38,290 nucleotides of DNA from Vulcanimicrobiota bacterium (GCA_019235715.1 JAFAKE010000001.1:1-38290), one strand, 5' to 3'. Counted from the first letter of the stretch, positions 1-7,732 are shown. Notes: generated by a model not told the origin, from the sequence alone. Translations and numbers: made by a program.

Positions 1-2213
1 AGGCGATTGTCTTGGACGCCGGCGATGACGCGCACCACGCCCCCGCGTACGCCATACGCATGCTCGATCGCGTTCATGATCGCCTCGCCCACGGCGACCT
101 GCATGCTCGAGCTTTTTTCCTCCGCAAGACCGACGGCCGCGTAGAGCCTTTGCAGCGCCTGACGGAAAAGGCGCGCGCTGGCCGGGCGCGCCGGCAGCGT
201 GAGGTCCAACTCGTGCAAGGGCTCGGCCTCCATCGTGACGGTCAGCACGGCCAAGTCGTCGCTCGGCGCTCCTTTGACCATCGTCTCGGCGATGAAGCGC
301 GCGGCGTTTTGTTCTCCGCGTGCAAGTGCCTCACGCGCGGTCTGCGCGAGCTTTGACTCGCCGTCGTCGATGCGCCGCTCCGACTCGACCAGACCGTCGG
401 TGTAAAGGACCAACAACGAACCCGACTCGAGCGCAAGCTCTTGCTCGGGATACGCGCTTTCTTGGAAGACGCCGAGCGGCGGCGACATCGGCTGCGCCCA
501 TTCCGTCTCGCCGGAGGGCCTGATCATGACCGGCATAGGATGCCCGGCGATCGAGAAATTGAAACGTTGCTTGATCGGATCGAGCACGCCGAAAATGGCG
601 GTGACCATCGTCGGCCGGTCGTTGAGCAGGAAGTGATTGGTGCGCGCCATGACGGCCGGCGGTGATAATCCCTCGAAGGCGGCTGCGCGCAGCGCCAGGC
701 GTACGGAACTCATCGTCGCAGCTGCCTGAAGTCCCTTGCCGGCGACATCGCCGATCGACAGCGCGAGCCTGCCATCGGGCAACTGAAACGCGTCGTACCA
801 GTCCCCGCCGATCTCCGCTTCTTGCGCGCCCGGCGAATAATGCGAGCGCACCTGCATTCCAGGCACGTTGGGCAACGAATCCGGCAGGGACGCTCGTTGC
901 AGAAAATCGGCGACCTCGTGTTCGCGCGCGTAGAGCCGGGCGTTGTCGTATGCGATGGCGACGCGCCGCGAGATCAGATAGGCGAACAGCAAATCGCTCG
1001 CGTCGAAGTGCCGGCTGCCGTCGCACGAGATGAAGCTCAGCGCACCAATCGTGCGCTCGCGCGCGACGAGCGGCACGACGATCGCGGCGCACAGCCCAAA
1101 GCCTTCCACGAGACCCTTGCGCGAATCGCCGCCCGCGAGCTGCGCGACGGCATCGAGTGGGATCTTCTCGTAGACCTCAGGTCTTCCGCTCGCGATCACG
1201 CGCGGCGCACCCGCAGGAAACGAAGGATCTGCGGGCGCGAAGGGCAGCAGCTCGCGCATCTTATCGGTAAGCGCAGGATCGGAGTGGACCATAAGAACGC
1301 GCTTGACGCTCCCGGCGTCGGTCATCAGATCGACCGCGTACCAATCGGCGACCCGCGGCACCATCAAGGCAGCCGTGCGTTCGAGGGTCGTATCGGGGTC
1401 AAGCGAAAGCGACATCACGCGGCTAAGCTCGGCGAGGAACTCTACCTGTTCGGCGGCTCGACGCCGCTCCGTCACATCTAAGGCGAAGCCGATCCACCCG
1501 CGCGGCCGATCGGCGTCGTCGCGCATCGCGACCCCACGTGACAGAATCGAGTACATCTTGCCGTCTGCGCCGCGCACGTGATAGTCTGCCTCGAACAGCT
1601 GGTCGGGCGTGCGTGCTCTCCACGCTTCCGTAAAGCGGCGCGCATCGTCGGCGGGCATTCCCGCCAAGAATCCGCCCTGTTGCATCTCCTCGAACGACAA
1701 GCCGAGCATGTCGAGGTACGAGCGGCTCATGTACACCAGACGATCCTCTTCGTCGACCTGCCAGATGCCGAACGGCAACGATTCGCTCAGCTCGCGGTAG
1801 CGGGCCTCACTGCGCCGCGCTGCTTGCTGCGCGACGTGAAGCGCCTTGAGGTGGTCATGTTCGGCGCGCGCGGTCTTCAGGTCGCGGGAAACGGCATCGC
1901 CGTGCTCGATGCGCCGGCGTATGATCTCCACCAGTGCCACAACCGCCGCCAGGGCCACGAAAAGGATGATGCTGTTGGTCACGAGCGCGAGCGGATCGCC
2001 GGAATTGTGCGTATCGACGAACGCGAACAGCGGCGCCGCGATGACCGCGCAACCCACTCCCCATGCGAGTCCGCCGACGGCGCCGGCCGCGATGACGAAT
2101 ATAAAGGAGAGTGGCGCCAGACTGAAGGCGGGCAGGTAGCGGTCCAGAACGGCGACCGCCAGCATCGCGACGATGATGGCGCCGAGTGCCAACCCTTTGT
2201 GTTTCAAAGCCAA
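1..2213 (-). CDS. Membrane PAS-GAF SpoIIE-type PP2C phosphatase with C-terminal HATPase (partial)
   Basis: The open frame runs off the left edge, so the C-terminus is missing; about 737 codons are visible. In order I read two to three N-terminal membrane segments (about residues 8-100), a PAS domain (about 120-240), a GAF domain (about 255-400), and a SpoIIE/PP2C phosphatase (about 436-640) with the metal-site motifs GGDWYDAF, GDVAGKGLQAA and YTDGLVE. An RsbW-like HATPase begins near residue 666 (VGEAIMNAIEHAYG, the N-box). Proteins of this type dephosphorylate a STAS anti-sigma antagonist, and the HATPase can act as its kinase or anti-sigma arm. A STAS protein lies nearby at 3664-4005 and is a plausible partner, though not in the same operon. 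A TAA at 2237-2235 closes the frame upstream, so the start is probably TTG at 2213 or TTG at 2207. No strong ribosome-binding site decides between them. Confidence 0.88.
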   Translation of the reverse strand, partial: MALKHKGLALGAIIVAMLAVAVLDRYLPAFSLAPLSFIFVIAAGAVGGLAWGVGCAVIAAPLFAFVDTHNSGDPLALVTNSIILFVALAAVVALVEIIRRRIEHGDAVSRDLKTARAEHDHLKALHVAQQAARRSEARYRELSESLPFGIWQVDEEDRLVYMSRSYLDMLGLSFEEMQQGGFLAGMPADDARRFTEAWRARTPDQLFEADYHVRGADGKMYSILSRGVAMRDDADRPRGWIGFALDVTERRRAAEQVEFLAELSRVMSLSLDPDTTLERTAALMVPRVADWYAVDLMTDAGSVKRVLMVHSDPALTDKMRELLPFAPADPSFPAGAPRVIASGRPEVYEKIPLDAVAQLAGGDSRKGLVEGFGLCAAIVVPLVARERTIGALSFISCDGSRHFDASDLLFAYLISRRVAIAYDNARLYAREHEVADFLQRASLPDSLPNVPGMQVRSHYSPGAQEAEIGGDWYDAFQLPDGRLALSIGDVAGKGLQAAATMSSVRLALRAAAFEGLSPPAVMARTNHFLLNDRPTMVTAIFGVLDPIKQRFNFSIAGHPMPVMIRPSGETEWAQPMSPPLGVFQESAYPEQELALESGSLLVLYTDGLVESERRIDDGESKLAQTAREALARGEQNAARFIAETMVKGAPSDDLAVLTVTMEAEPLHELDLTLPARPASARLFRQALQRLYAAVGLAEEKSSSMQVAVGEAIMNAIEHAYGVRGGVVRVIAGVQDNR

Positions 2214-2369
2214 GTCTGACCCACGTCTTCCACCTTATGGTACCCAGGTTTGACGGTGCGCGGCGCATGCCCGCAGAGCCCGCAAACTCGGATGCCAGCA
2301 GCCTGTAGGTGACCCAGTTTTACGAAAGGGAATGCAGCGCCCTAGAAACGGGAACGGGCGGACGGCTCC

Positions 2370-2552
2370 CTAGGAATGGCTTTGGGGTGCGTCGTCCTTT
2401 AGATCGTCCGGCGAGCTCCCGCTGCGCTCCCTAAGCTCGCCGATACGTCCTGCGCGCAGGCATTGTTCGCAAAGCTTACCGGCGCCCTCGACCTCGAACA
2501 ATTTGCGCCCCCGATTTCCGCATACGTCGCACTCTTGCATCAGTCCGATCAC
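2370..2552 (-). CDS. Small zinc-ribbon protein
   Basis: A 60-residue protein with two CxxC knuckles, C8/C11 (ECDVCG) and C28/C31 (LCEQC), separated by 16 residues, followed by a charged tail. This is a four-cysteine zinc-ribbon arrangement. No catalytic domain is present, so the job is unknown; small zinc ribbons of this kind bind nucleic acid or other proteins. It lies 23 nt downstream of the ribbon-helix-helix gene on the same strand, and the two are probably co-transcribed. The start is GTG at 2552 or the in-frame ATG at 2540 (residue 5); an AGAAG directly abutting the GTG makes the ATG equally likely. Confidence 0.6.
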   Translation of the reverse strand: MIGLMQECDVCGNRGRKLFEVEGAGKLCEQCLRAGRIGELRERSGSSPDDLKDDAPQSHS

Positions 2553-2575
2553 TTCTTATTTCTTTTTCTGTCCGA

Positions 2576-2833
2576 TCATAAGGTCTTGGCAAGCGGCTTC
2601 CCGTTCGCTTGGCCGTCGAGGTGACGGCGTGCCCCAGCGCCATGTTTGCGCATGACGGATATGACGTTGTCGTGACTCATCATCTCGCGCAGCGCTACTT
2701 CGACGAACGCCGAAAACGATACGCGATGTCCGCTGCGGCGCATCTTGAGGGTGAGCTCCTGGACGTCGAGCACCAGAGGCTCCGGTAGACTCATCGAGAG
2801 CCGCCGCAAGTAGCCATTTGGTTGTTGCCCCAT
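2576..2833 (-). CDS. Ribbon-helix-helix-like small protein
   Basis: An 85-residue protein with a short beta-like segment (RRLSMSLPEPLVLDVQEL) followed by two helices (about residues 22-50, including GHRVSFSAFVEVALREMM). This resembles the ribbon-helix-helix DNA-binding fold of Arc/MetJ/CopG-type regulators. I chose ATG 2833 because an AGAGG sits about 10 nt upstream. An upstream GTG at 2938 would add a hydrophobic 35-residue extension that looks untranslated. The zinc-ribbon gene follows after 23 nt. The pairing recalls autoregulated two-gene modules, but there is no recognisable toxin. The assignment is by pattern only and other small DNA-binding folds are possible. Confidence 0.6.
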   Translation of the reverse strand: MGQQPNGYLRRLSMSLPEPLVLDVQELTLKMRRSGHRVSFSAFVEVALREMMSHDNVISVMRKHGAGARRHLDGQANGKPLAKTL

Positions 2834-2862
2834 AGAAAATGTCGCCTCTTTAATCCCCAGTG

Positions 2863-2964
2863 TTAACAAAACGATAAGGCCCGGCTGTTTCGATTCATGC
2901 GTAAGGACGAATCGCCTCCAGCCGAATGGATTGTCCACTCGGATATCGTTATGCCGTCCCGCAT
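2863..2964 (-). CDS. Possible 33-aa small ORF or leader with strong ribosome-binding site
   Basis: An ATG at 2964 follows a strong GGGAGGA Shine-Dalgarno (about 10 nt spacing) and opens 33 codons ending in TAA, 29 nt upstream of the ribbon-helix-helix gene. It is not in that gene's frame. The peptide (MRDGITISEWTIHSAGG, then a basic end LRMNRNSRALSFC) matches nothing I recognise. Third-position GC looks near 60 %, not elevated as in neighbouring genes, which weakens the coding case. It could be a leader peptide coupling translation of the downstream pair, or chance. Confidence 0.25.
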   Translation of the reverse strand: MRDGITISEWTIHSAGGDSSLRMNRNSRALSFC

Positions 2965-3031
2965 TTATGCTCGTCCTCCCAAGTGCTTGAGCGCTTATGG
3001 GTGAGAACGGCCTTCGGGCGGGGGCGGAGAG

Positions 3032-3595
3032 TCAGTGGCTTTCTTGGCCGGTTCGCGCGCTTTTGCCGAACAGTTCGAGCATGCGCTCGTTGAAGACCGG
3101 GATGTCGTCGGGCTTGCGCGATGTGACCCAGTTGCCGTCGACCACGCAGGCCTCATCGACCCAGTGCCCGCCGGCGTTGCGGACGTCGTCCTGAATCGTA
3201 TGATAGCTGGTGATCTTGCGCCCCTCGACGACGCCGGCCGAGATCAGCTCCCAGGGCGCGTGGCAGATGGCCGCGATCGGTTTGCCTTTTGCATCGTGTT
3301 GGCGGATCGCACCCGTCACCCGGTCATCGGCGCGCATACGATCGGCATTGACGGCACCGCCGGGCAACAACAGCGCATCGTAGTCGCCGACGTCGAGGCC
3401 GTCTATCGAGCGATCGACCGGAATCCGTGACGCTTTGTCTATGTGGCGCAAGGCTTGCACCGGATTCTCGTCAAGCCCGATCAGCTCGACGTCTGCTCCG
3501 GCCTCGCGCAACGCCTTGACGGGCTCCGTCAGTTCTGCCTCTTCGACGCCGTCTGTGACAAGCGCGGCTACTTTGAGATGTCCAAGCTCTGCCAT
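3032..3595 (-). CDS. DJ-1/PfpI family stress protein (type 1 glutamine amidotransferase fold)
   Basis: 187 residues, the normal length for the PfpI/YhbO/general-stress-protein-18 group. The nucleophile elbow is clear: C111-H112 in AAICHAPWELI, with the acidic N-terminal cluster GVEEAEL (E18, E19, E21) expected to contribute the Glu that polarises the cysteine. The C-terminal half (ITSYHTIQDDVRNAGG, then NWVTSRKPDDIPVFN) is typical of this group. Members are reported as chaperones, glyoxalase/deglycases or weak proteases; the actual substrate cannot be read from sequence. The ATG at 3595 is preceded by GGAGGAG at 8 nt spacing, an excellent start. It appears to be a single-gene unit and points to oxidative or carbonyl stress defence. 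Confidence 0.9.
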   Translation of the reverse strand: MAELGHLKVAALVTDGVEEAELTEPVKALREAGADVELIGLDENPVQALRHIDKASRIPVDRSIDGLDVGDYDALLLPGGAVNADRMRADDRVTGAIRQHDAKGKPIAAICHAPWELISAGVVEGRKITSYHTIQDDVRNAGGHWVDEACVVDGNWVTSRKPDDIPVFNERMLELFGKSARTGQESH

Positions 3596-3663
3596 CGTGT
3601 CTGCTCCTCCGCATCGCTCGCGTACCCGTTTGGGGCGCTGACGGCTCGGGAAAAACCTGGCAA

Positions 3664-4005
3664 ATGATGAATTTCACCATCGCGTTTGCCGCCCGTGGCC
3701 CGGCAGTGCTGCTCGAGCTCCACGGCGAGTTCGACTTGGAGGCCGTGCCCGTTTTCGAAAGCGTCATGCGCGATCAGCTAGGGCGCGGCTGCCGGCTGCT
3801 CGTGCTCGACTTCGACGCGCTGCAATTCATCGATTCGGGCGGCATCTACGCGGTCATCGAAATGCTGCGTGCCGCACGTTCCGAGCGCAGCGACGTGCGC
3901 TTCGTCCTCACGAATCAGCGCATCGCGCGCGTCTTCGAACTGAGCGGCATCGATCGTGCTCTGCGCTTTTTCCCAAACCGCGCGGCCGCGCTCGCGGCGT
4001 CTTAG
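3664..4005 (+). CDS. STAS-domain anti-sigma factor antagonist (SpoIIAA/RsbV-like)
   Basis: 113 residues, a stand-alone STAS domain. The phosphorylatable serine is S58 in the signature QFIDSGGIYAV, and the strand LLVLDFDALQFIDS matches RsbV/SpoIIAA proteins. In this family an anti-sigma kinase phosphorylates the serine and a PP2C phosphatase removes it; the unphosphorylated form binds the anti-sigma factor and frees the sigma factor. The phosphatase/HATPase protein at 1-2213 is the obvious candidate partner in this window, but no sigma factor is encoded nearby. The start is ATG 3664 or the adjacent ATG 3667, with only a weak ribosome-binding site. The 3' end overlaps the convergent small gene at 4002-4187 by 4 nt. 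Confidence 0.9.
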   Translation: MMNFTIAFAARGPAVLLELHGEFDLEAVPVFESVMRDQLGRGCRLLVLDFDALQFIDSGGIYAVIEMLRAARSERSDVRFVLTNQRIARVFELSGIDRALRFFPNRAAALAAS

Positions 4006-4187
4006 CGAGCGGCGCTCGCGTGCGCCGTCGTCGGCGCGACCTCGGTCGGCAACCCACGCACGTTCTTCTGCTGCCACGGGTGCCACACGAGAATCACCGC
4101 GAATGCGGCGATGAACAGCCCGACGATCATCAAGTATTGGAGTGCGGGACCTCGTAGCTCGGGCGAACTACGTTTGACTTGGTGCAC
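4002..4187 (-). CDS. Small single-pass membrane protein, unknown function
   Basis: 61 residues with a basic N-terminus (HQVKRSSPELR), one hydrophobic helix (about residues 18-36, QYLMIVGLFIAAFAVILVW) and an Ala/Thr-rich tail. No family is recognised. The start is GTG 4187. There is no Shine-Dalgarno, but TATACT at 4198-4193 (minus strand) ends 5 nt before the GTG, suggesting a leaderless message. It is divergent from the GlsB/YeaQ-like gene and overlaps the STAS gene's stop by 4 nt. The clear membrane segment and promoter-like element support it being real, but the short length leaves doubt. Confidence 0.5.
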   Translation of the reverse strand: MHQVKRSSPELRGPALQYLMIVGLFIAAFAVILVWHPWQQKNVRGLPTEVAPTTAHASAAR

Positions 4188-4192
4188 ATCTG

Positions 4193-4198
4193 AGTATA
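4193..4198 (-). promoter_or_regulatory. Candidate -10 element of a leaderless promoter
   Basis: TATACT on the minus strand, five of six bases of the sigma-70 -10 consensus, ends 5 nt before the GTG of the small membrane protein. Transcription would begin at or next to the start codon. The -35 region is weak (TTAGGC at 17 nt spacing). Confidence 0.4.
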
Positions 4199-4238
4199 TA
4201 CCCTACAGGCTGGTCGCCTAAAAGGAGCTTGCAGCAAC

Positions 4239-4505
4239 GTGGACATCATCGCTTGGATTGTGGTCGGCATCATCGCCGGCTTCCTCGCTAAAGCCGTCGT
4301 ACCGGGCGAGGGACCCGGCGGCGTGCTCGGAGACATGATCATCGGCATCGTCGGCGCCATCATCGGCGGATGGCTGTTCAACACGTTCGGACACATCGGC
4401 GCGACGGGTCTGAACTTGTGGAGCATCCTCGTCGCATTCATCGGCGGCGTGGTGCTGCTGCTCATCATCCGCGCGCTGACAGGCCGGCGCTTGCCGGCCG
4501 CCTGA
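4239..4505 (+). CDS. GlsB/YeaQ/YmgE family stress-response membrane protein
   Basis: 88 residues with three hydrophobic helices (about 3-20, 28-48, 60-82) and the glycine-rich pattern of this family: IIAWIVVGIIAGFLAK, GGVLGDMIIGIVGAIIGGWL, then a third helix ending in IIRALTGRR. These small inner-membrane proteins (also called transglycosylase-associated) rise in general stress, but their biochemical role is not established. GTG start with AAAGGAG at 4221-4227. It is followed by a strong terminator at 4565-4594, so it is probably monocistronic. Confidence 0.9.
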   Translation: MDIIAWIVVGIIAGFLAKAVVPGEGPGGVLGDMIIGIVGAIIGGWLFNTFGHIGATGLNLWSILVAFIGGVVLLLIIRALTGRRLPAA

Positions 4506-4564
4506 CGGAGCCGCGGCAGCGCCAGGATCGTTCGACGAACCGCGGCATTGCCGGCTCTTTGCGA

Positions 4565-4594
4565 GCGGCCGAGTTTCTCGGCCGCTTCCTTTTT
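4565..4594 (+). terminator. Rho-independent terminator
   Basis: A perfect 9-bp GC-rich stem, GCGGCCGAG (4565-4573) with CTCGGCCGC (4577-4585), a TTT loop, then TTCCTTTTT. It lies 60 nt after the GlsB/YeaQ-like stop codon and separates it from the exported protein gene that follows. Confidence 0.85.
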
Positions 4595-4635
4595 GCGCAC
4601 CAGGGGCGCGCGCACGCAGCGCCAATCGCTTGACT

Positions 4636-5229
4636 ATGATCGCGGTTGTCGCAGCCGTCACGTTGACATTTGTGCCGTATTCCTGGGTGGCCGCTCAGGG
4701 CGCCGGCGCGGCGCTGGCGGATCCGCAGGTCTTCGTCAAAGACGCGACCGCGCAGCCGGGAGTCGGCCAGGAAGGCATCGACCACGACGCAGGCTTGCGG
4801 CCCGCACAGGTCTCGGCAGATCCGCCGACCATGCCGTTGTTCAACGCGCGCGGCGCACCGCTGGGCGTCACGATCGGGCAATGGATGAGCGCGGGTGGAA
4901 CGTTGGTGATCGAGCCGATCAACGCATCGGCGCAACAAGTCAGTATTTCGCTGCATGGATTGTCGCGCTACGGCGTCTATAGCGTCTTCGTCAACCGCAC
5001 TCCGGATTCGCCTGGCTCCGACCTGCCGCTTGACGGCGCAGGTACGGGTAACTCAGTCGTCGCCGATGCCGGAGGAACCGCGCGTGTGATGCTGCTCGTC
5101 ACACCGCCGCTGACCACAGGAAGCCTCATCACCGTCGTCTTCCACAGCGACGGTGCGTCGCATGCGATGTCGCCCGGAGCGCCGGGCGTGACGGCGCATG
5201 TACAGCTCGCCGCCACCGTCAAGCTCTAG
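4636..5229 (+). CDS. Exported protein, unknown function
   Basis: About 197 residues. The first 22 (MIAVVAAVTLTFVPYSWVAA) form a signal-like hydrophobic stretch. The mature part has a low-complexity linker and then a beta-rich domain of about 120 residues (ISLHGLSRYGVYSVFVNR; SVVADAGGTARVMLLVTPP; LITVVFHSDG), which looks like an immunoglobulin or jelly-roll type fold. I recognise no named family. TTG 4630 is an alternative start two codons upstream, and neither has a ribosome-binding site. It lies between the terminator at 4565-4594 and a convergent exported protein gene. Confidence 0.75.
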   Translation: MIAVVAAVTLTFVPYSWVAAQGAGAALADPQVFVKDATAQPGVGQEGIDHDAGLRPAQVSADPPTMPLFNARGAPLGVTIGQWMSAGGTLVIEPINASAQQVSISLHGLSRYGVYSVFVNRTPDSPGSDLPLDGAGTGNSVVADAGGTARVMLLVTPPLTTGSLITVVFHSDGASHAMSPGAPGVTAHVQLAATVKL

Positions 5230-5249
5230 CGACGCGCTGATTTTCCCGC

Positions 5250-5933
5250 TCACATCGAAGGCGCGGCGACGATCGACAGGCGCAGCTCGATCTGTCCGAT
5301 CGCAGCCAAGCAGTGTTTCGTCGCGATGTTCTCGACGGTGCCGTCGAACGCGAGACCGTTGGTCTTGATCTCATCAAGGCGCGTTTTCAACAACGGCGTG
5401 ACGTCGATCGGCGGACCTTTGAGATTGGTGCGCGGCGCGTGCAGCGATTCGTCCTGTGACAGGATCGGCGTGATCGACTTCTCCTCCGAGCTCCAGCTCT
5501 GCTTGAGCGTGCCGATCGAGCCGATGCACAGCGCGCGGTTGCGATCGGGCGCGCCGTCGGCGAAATAATCCTGTTTTGCTTGGTAGAACAGACGCGCGCT
5601 CACGATCGAGGCGGCGTCCAAGCCGTCAAGATCGAAGCGGATCAATCCCTGGTAGAGCGAGCAGACATTCCCGTTCTTGATGATCCCGCCGACGAAAACG
5701 GTGTTCGCAGGATGCGCGGCCGGCGGCTGCGGCGAGCCGCACGCGGTGCTAAAGGCGTTTGCGTATTCGACCGGCGTCAGCGTGACCGTGCGCACGGGAA
5801 CAGACGTCGCTGCAGGCGACGCTGCGAGCAGCGCAGCCAGCGCGCTAAGCGCCCCTGTCACGCCTATCGTCACGCTCGGGCGCTCAAAGACCGAATTGCA
5901 GACGCCATTGCTCGATCTCGTCACGGCCCACAT
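5250..5933 (-). CDS. Exported protein, DNRLRE/disaggregatase-like beta domain
   Basis: 227 residues from ATG 5933, or 207 from GTG 5873. A hydrophobic signal-like segment (GVTGALSALAALLAASPAA) is followed by a beta domain with the pattern LYQGLIRFDLDGL...ASIVSARLFYQ and a later IDVTPLL. This resembles the DNRLRE/CBM96-type domain found in cell-surface proteins. Four cysteines (ACGS, VCSL, LCIG, KHCL) could form two disulfides. The ATG start overlaps the dehydratase gene by 50 nt, while GTG 5873 leaves a 10-nt gap but removes the arginines before the hydrophobic segment. The start is unresolved. It is probably the last gene of the PPK2-dehydratase transcript. Confidence 0.7.
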   Translation of the reverse strand: MWAVTRSSNGVCNSVFERPSVTIGVTGALSALAALLAASPAATSVPVRTVTLTPVEYANAFSTACGSPQPPAAHPANTVFVGGIIKNGNVCSLYQGLIRFDLDGLDAASIVSARLFYQAKQDYFADGAPDRNRALCIGSIGTLKQSWSSEEKSITPILSQDESLHAPRTNLKGPPIDVTPLLKTRLDEIKTNGLAFDGTVENIATKHCLAAIGQIELRLSIVAAPSM

Positions 5934-6837
5934 TGGAGCCGCATAGAATGACGACGGTGCTGCCGCTCGCCGGTTGCGGGATCAAGCCCGCGCTCAGCGC
6001 TGCATGCGTGCACGATGACGCCGGCTCGACGTCGACGCCGAGCTCTGCGCGCAGCTGCAGCAGCGATCGAACCGCCTGCGCATCGCTCACGACCACCACC
6101 TCATCGACGAGCGCGCGCGTCGCGGCGAGCGTTCGTTCGCTCACCGCCGGCGCGCCCAGCGTGCGTGCGATCGAGGTGATGGCCGCGAGCTGCACGGGAT
6201 GCCCGGCGTCGAGCGCCCGGCGCATCGCATCGGCGCCCTGGGTCTCAACGCCATAGACGCGCACGCCGGGCCGCAGCGCCTTGATCACCGCCGCGATGCC
6301 GCCGATCAAACCGCCGCCGCCGATGGAGACGACGACCTGCGCGAGGTCGGGGACGTCTTCATCAAGCTCGAGCGCGATCGTTCCCTGACCCGCCATGACG
6401 CGCGCGTCATCGAAGGGGTGCAACGGCGTTTGCCCGGCGGATGTGCGCGCCTCCATCTCCGCAAATGCCAAGCCGATCGAATCGAAGAGCAATACTTCTG
6501 CGTCATCCGCTTTTGCGCGATCGACCATCCACGCCGGCGTGCTCTTCGGCATGAGAACCGTGGCGCGGATGCCGAGCCTGCGACCGACATGGGCGACCGC
6601 CAATCCATGATTGCCGCCGCTGACCGCGACCAGGCCGCGCGCGCGCGCATCCTCGGAGAGCTGCAGCGCCGCGTTGAACGCGCCGCGCGGCTTGAACGAA
6701 CCCGTCACTTGCTGGAATTCAGCTTTGTACGTGAGGCCGCCGTGCGCGATGAGCGGCGTACGTCTGACGTATGGAGCGATGCGCGCGGCGGCGGCGCGCG
6801 CATCTTGGACGGTGGGCGGTGCGAGCGTCGTGCTCAT
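5884..6837 (-). CDS. PLP-dependent threonine/serine dehydratase family protein
   Basis: 317 residues, a fold-type II PLP enzyme. The Schiff-base lysine is K49 in GSFKPRGAFNA; SGGNHGLAVA (73-82) is the substrate loop; GGGGL (173-177) is the phosphate-binding loop; the C-terminal CGSNV replaces the usual SGGNV cofactor-ring contact. The family deaminates threonine or serine to 2-oxo acids, or racemises serine. There is no C-terminal ACT-like regulatory domain, so this is the short catabolic type. The ATG at 6837 overlaps the TGA of the upstream PPK2 gene (ATGA), giving translational coupling. The same frame stays open upstream to 7377, but that segment is the antisense shadow of PPK2 and is not coding. 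Confidence 0.9.
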   Translation of the reverse strand: MSTTLAPPTVQDARAAAARIAPYVRRTPLIAHGGLTYKAEFQQVTGSFKPRGAFNAALQLSEDARARGLVAVSGGNHGLAVAHVGRRLGIRATVLMPKSTPAWMVDRAKADDAEVLLFDSIGLAFAEMEARTSAGQTPLHPFDDARVMAGQGTIALELDEDVPDLAQVVVSIGGGGLIGGIAAVIKALRPGVRVYGVETQGADAMRRALDAGHPVQLAAITSIARTLGAPAVSERTLAATRALVDEVVVVSDAQAVRSLLQLRAELGVDVEPASSCTHAALSAGLIPQPASGSTVVILCGSNVGRDEIEQWRLQFGL

Positions 6838-7691
6838 CCGGCCTTGAGCCGGCGCTCGACCGCGCGTAACGTCCTGCGCATCGCGGGATCGAGACGCGGA
6901 TAAGTGAGGTGCAGCGCTTGCAGCCTGCGCACAAGCGTGTCGGCCACGACCGCATGCGCGAACCATTTGTGATCCGCGGGGATGATATACCACGGTGCCC
7001 ACGCCGTGCTCGTCGCGTTGAGCATGTCCTCGTAGGCCTTCATGTACCGGTCCCACGAGGCCCGCTGCGAAACGTCGGAGGACGAGAACTTCCAGTGCTT
7101 GTCCGGACGTTTGAGGCGGTCGAGCAAGCGCTCTGCCTGCTCGGCTTTCGAGATGTGCATGAAGAACTTGATGACCTGGATGCGGTTCTCGGCCAAGTAA
7201 CGCTCGAAGTCGTTGATCTCGCGGTAGCGCCGGCGCCAGAACGCGGCATTGGCGTGCCGGGCCAGCGGCTGTCCCAAGAGCTCGGGATGCACGCGCACGA
7301 TAAGGACCTCTTCGAAATACGAGCGGTTGAAGATCCCGATGCGCCCGCGCTCCGGCAGTCGGCGCACGCAACGCCACAGGTAGTCGTGCTTTCGCTCCTC
7401 CTCAGTCGGCTCGCGAAAGCCGTGCACCTCGACGCCCTGTGGGTTCACGCCGGTCATGACGTGTTTGATGGCGCTGTCTTTGCCTGCAGAATCCATCCCC
7501 TGCAGAATGATGAGGATGCCGTGCGCGCCGGATGCGGCGAGGACGTCTTGCAACGCGGCGAGCTTCTTGATATCCGCTTTGAGCTTGTGCTTGGCCGCGT
7601 CTTTGTCCGCATATCCGCCGGTGTCGCCCGGATCGAAGCGCTTGAGCGCCGCGCGCGTTCCCACCGGCCAGCGATAAGACGTGGCATCCAT
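6834..7691 (-). CDS. Polyphosphate kinase 2 family protein (class III-like)
   Basis: 285 residues. Walker A is GMDSAGKD (65-72), followed by AIKHVMTGVNPQGVEV, and the Walker B region is IGIFNRSYFEEVL (118-130). GMDxAGKD followed by SGVNPQG-type sequence is characteristic of the PPK2 branch that phosphorylates nucleoside mono- and diphosphates from polyphosphate (class III), rather than the FEGRDAAGKG form of class I. The role would be making ADP or ATP from polyphosphate in the cytoplasm. The ATG at 7691 has no clear ribosome-binding site. It overlaps the downstream dehydratase by 4 nt. An upstream minus-strand terminator at 7733-7767 makes this the first gene of its own transcript. Confidence 0.92.
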   Translation of the reverse strand: MDATSYRWPVGTRAALKRFDPGDTGGYADKDAAKHKLKADIKKLAALQDVLAASGAHGILIILQGMDSAGKDSAIKHVMTGVNPQGVEVHGFREPTEEERKHDYLWRCVRRLPERGRIGIFNRSYFEEVLIVRVHPELLGQPLARHANAAFWRRRYREINDFERYLAENRIQVIKFFMHISKAEQAERLLDRLKRPDKHWKFSSSDVSQRASWDRYMKAYEDMLNATSTAWAPWYIIPADHKWFAHAVVADTLVRRLQALHLTYPRLDPAMRRTLRAVERRLKAG

Positions 7692-7732
7692 ACGTGTGGA
7701 AGTGTGTTGCGTCCGCCAGGCGCTCCTGCAAC

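Noticed and set aside
331-2268. Several open frames across the phosphatase gene
   Set aside because: They are alternate-frame shadows; the PAS, GAF, PP2C and HATPase motifs all lie in one minus-strand frame.
6838-7377. N-terminal extension of the dehydratase frame
   Set aside because: It overlaps the PPK2 gene; the PLP domain starts at 6837 with an ATGA overlap.
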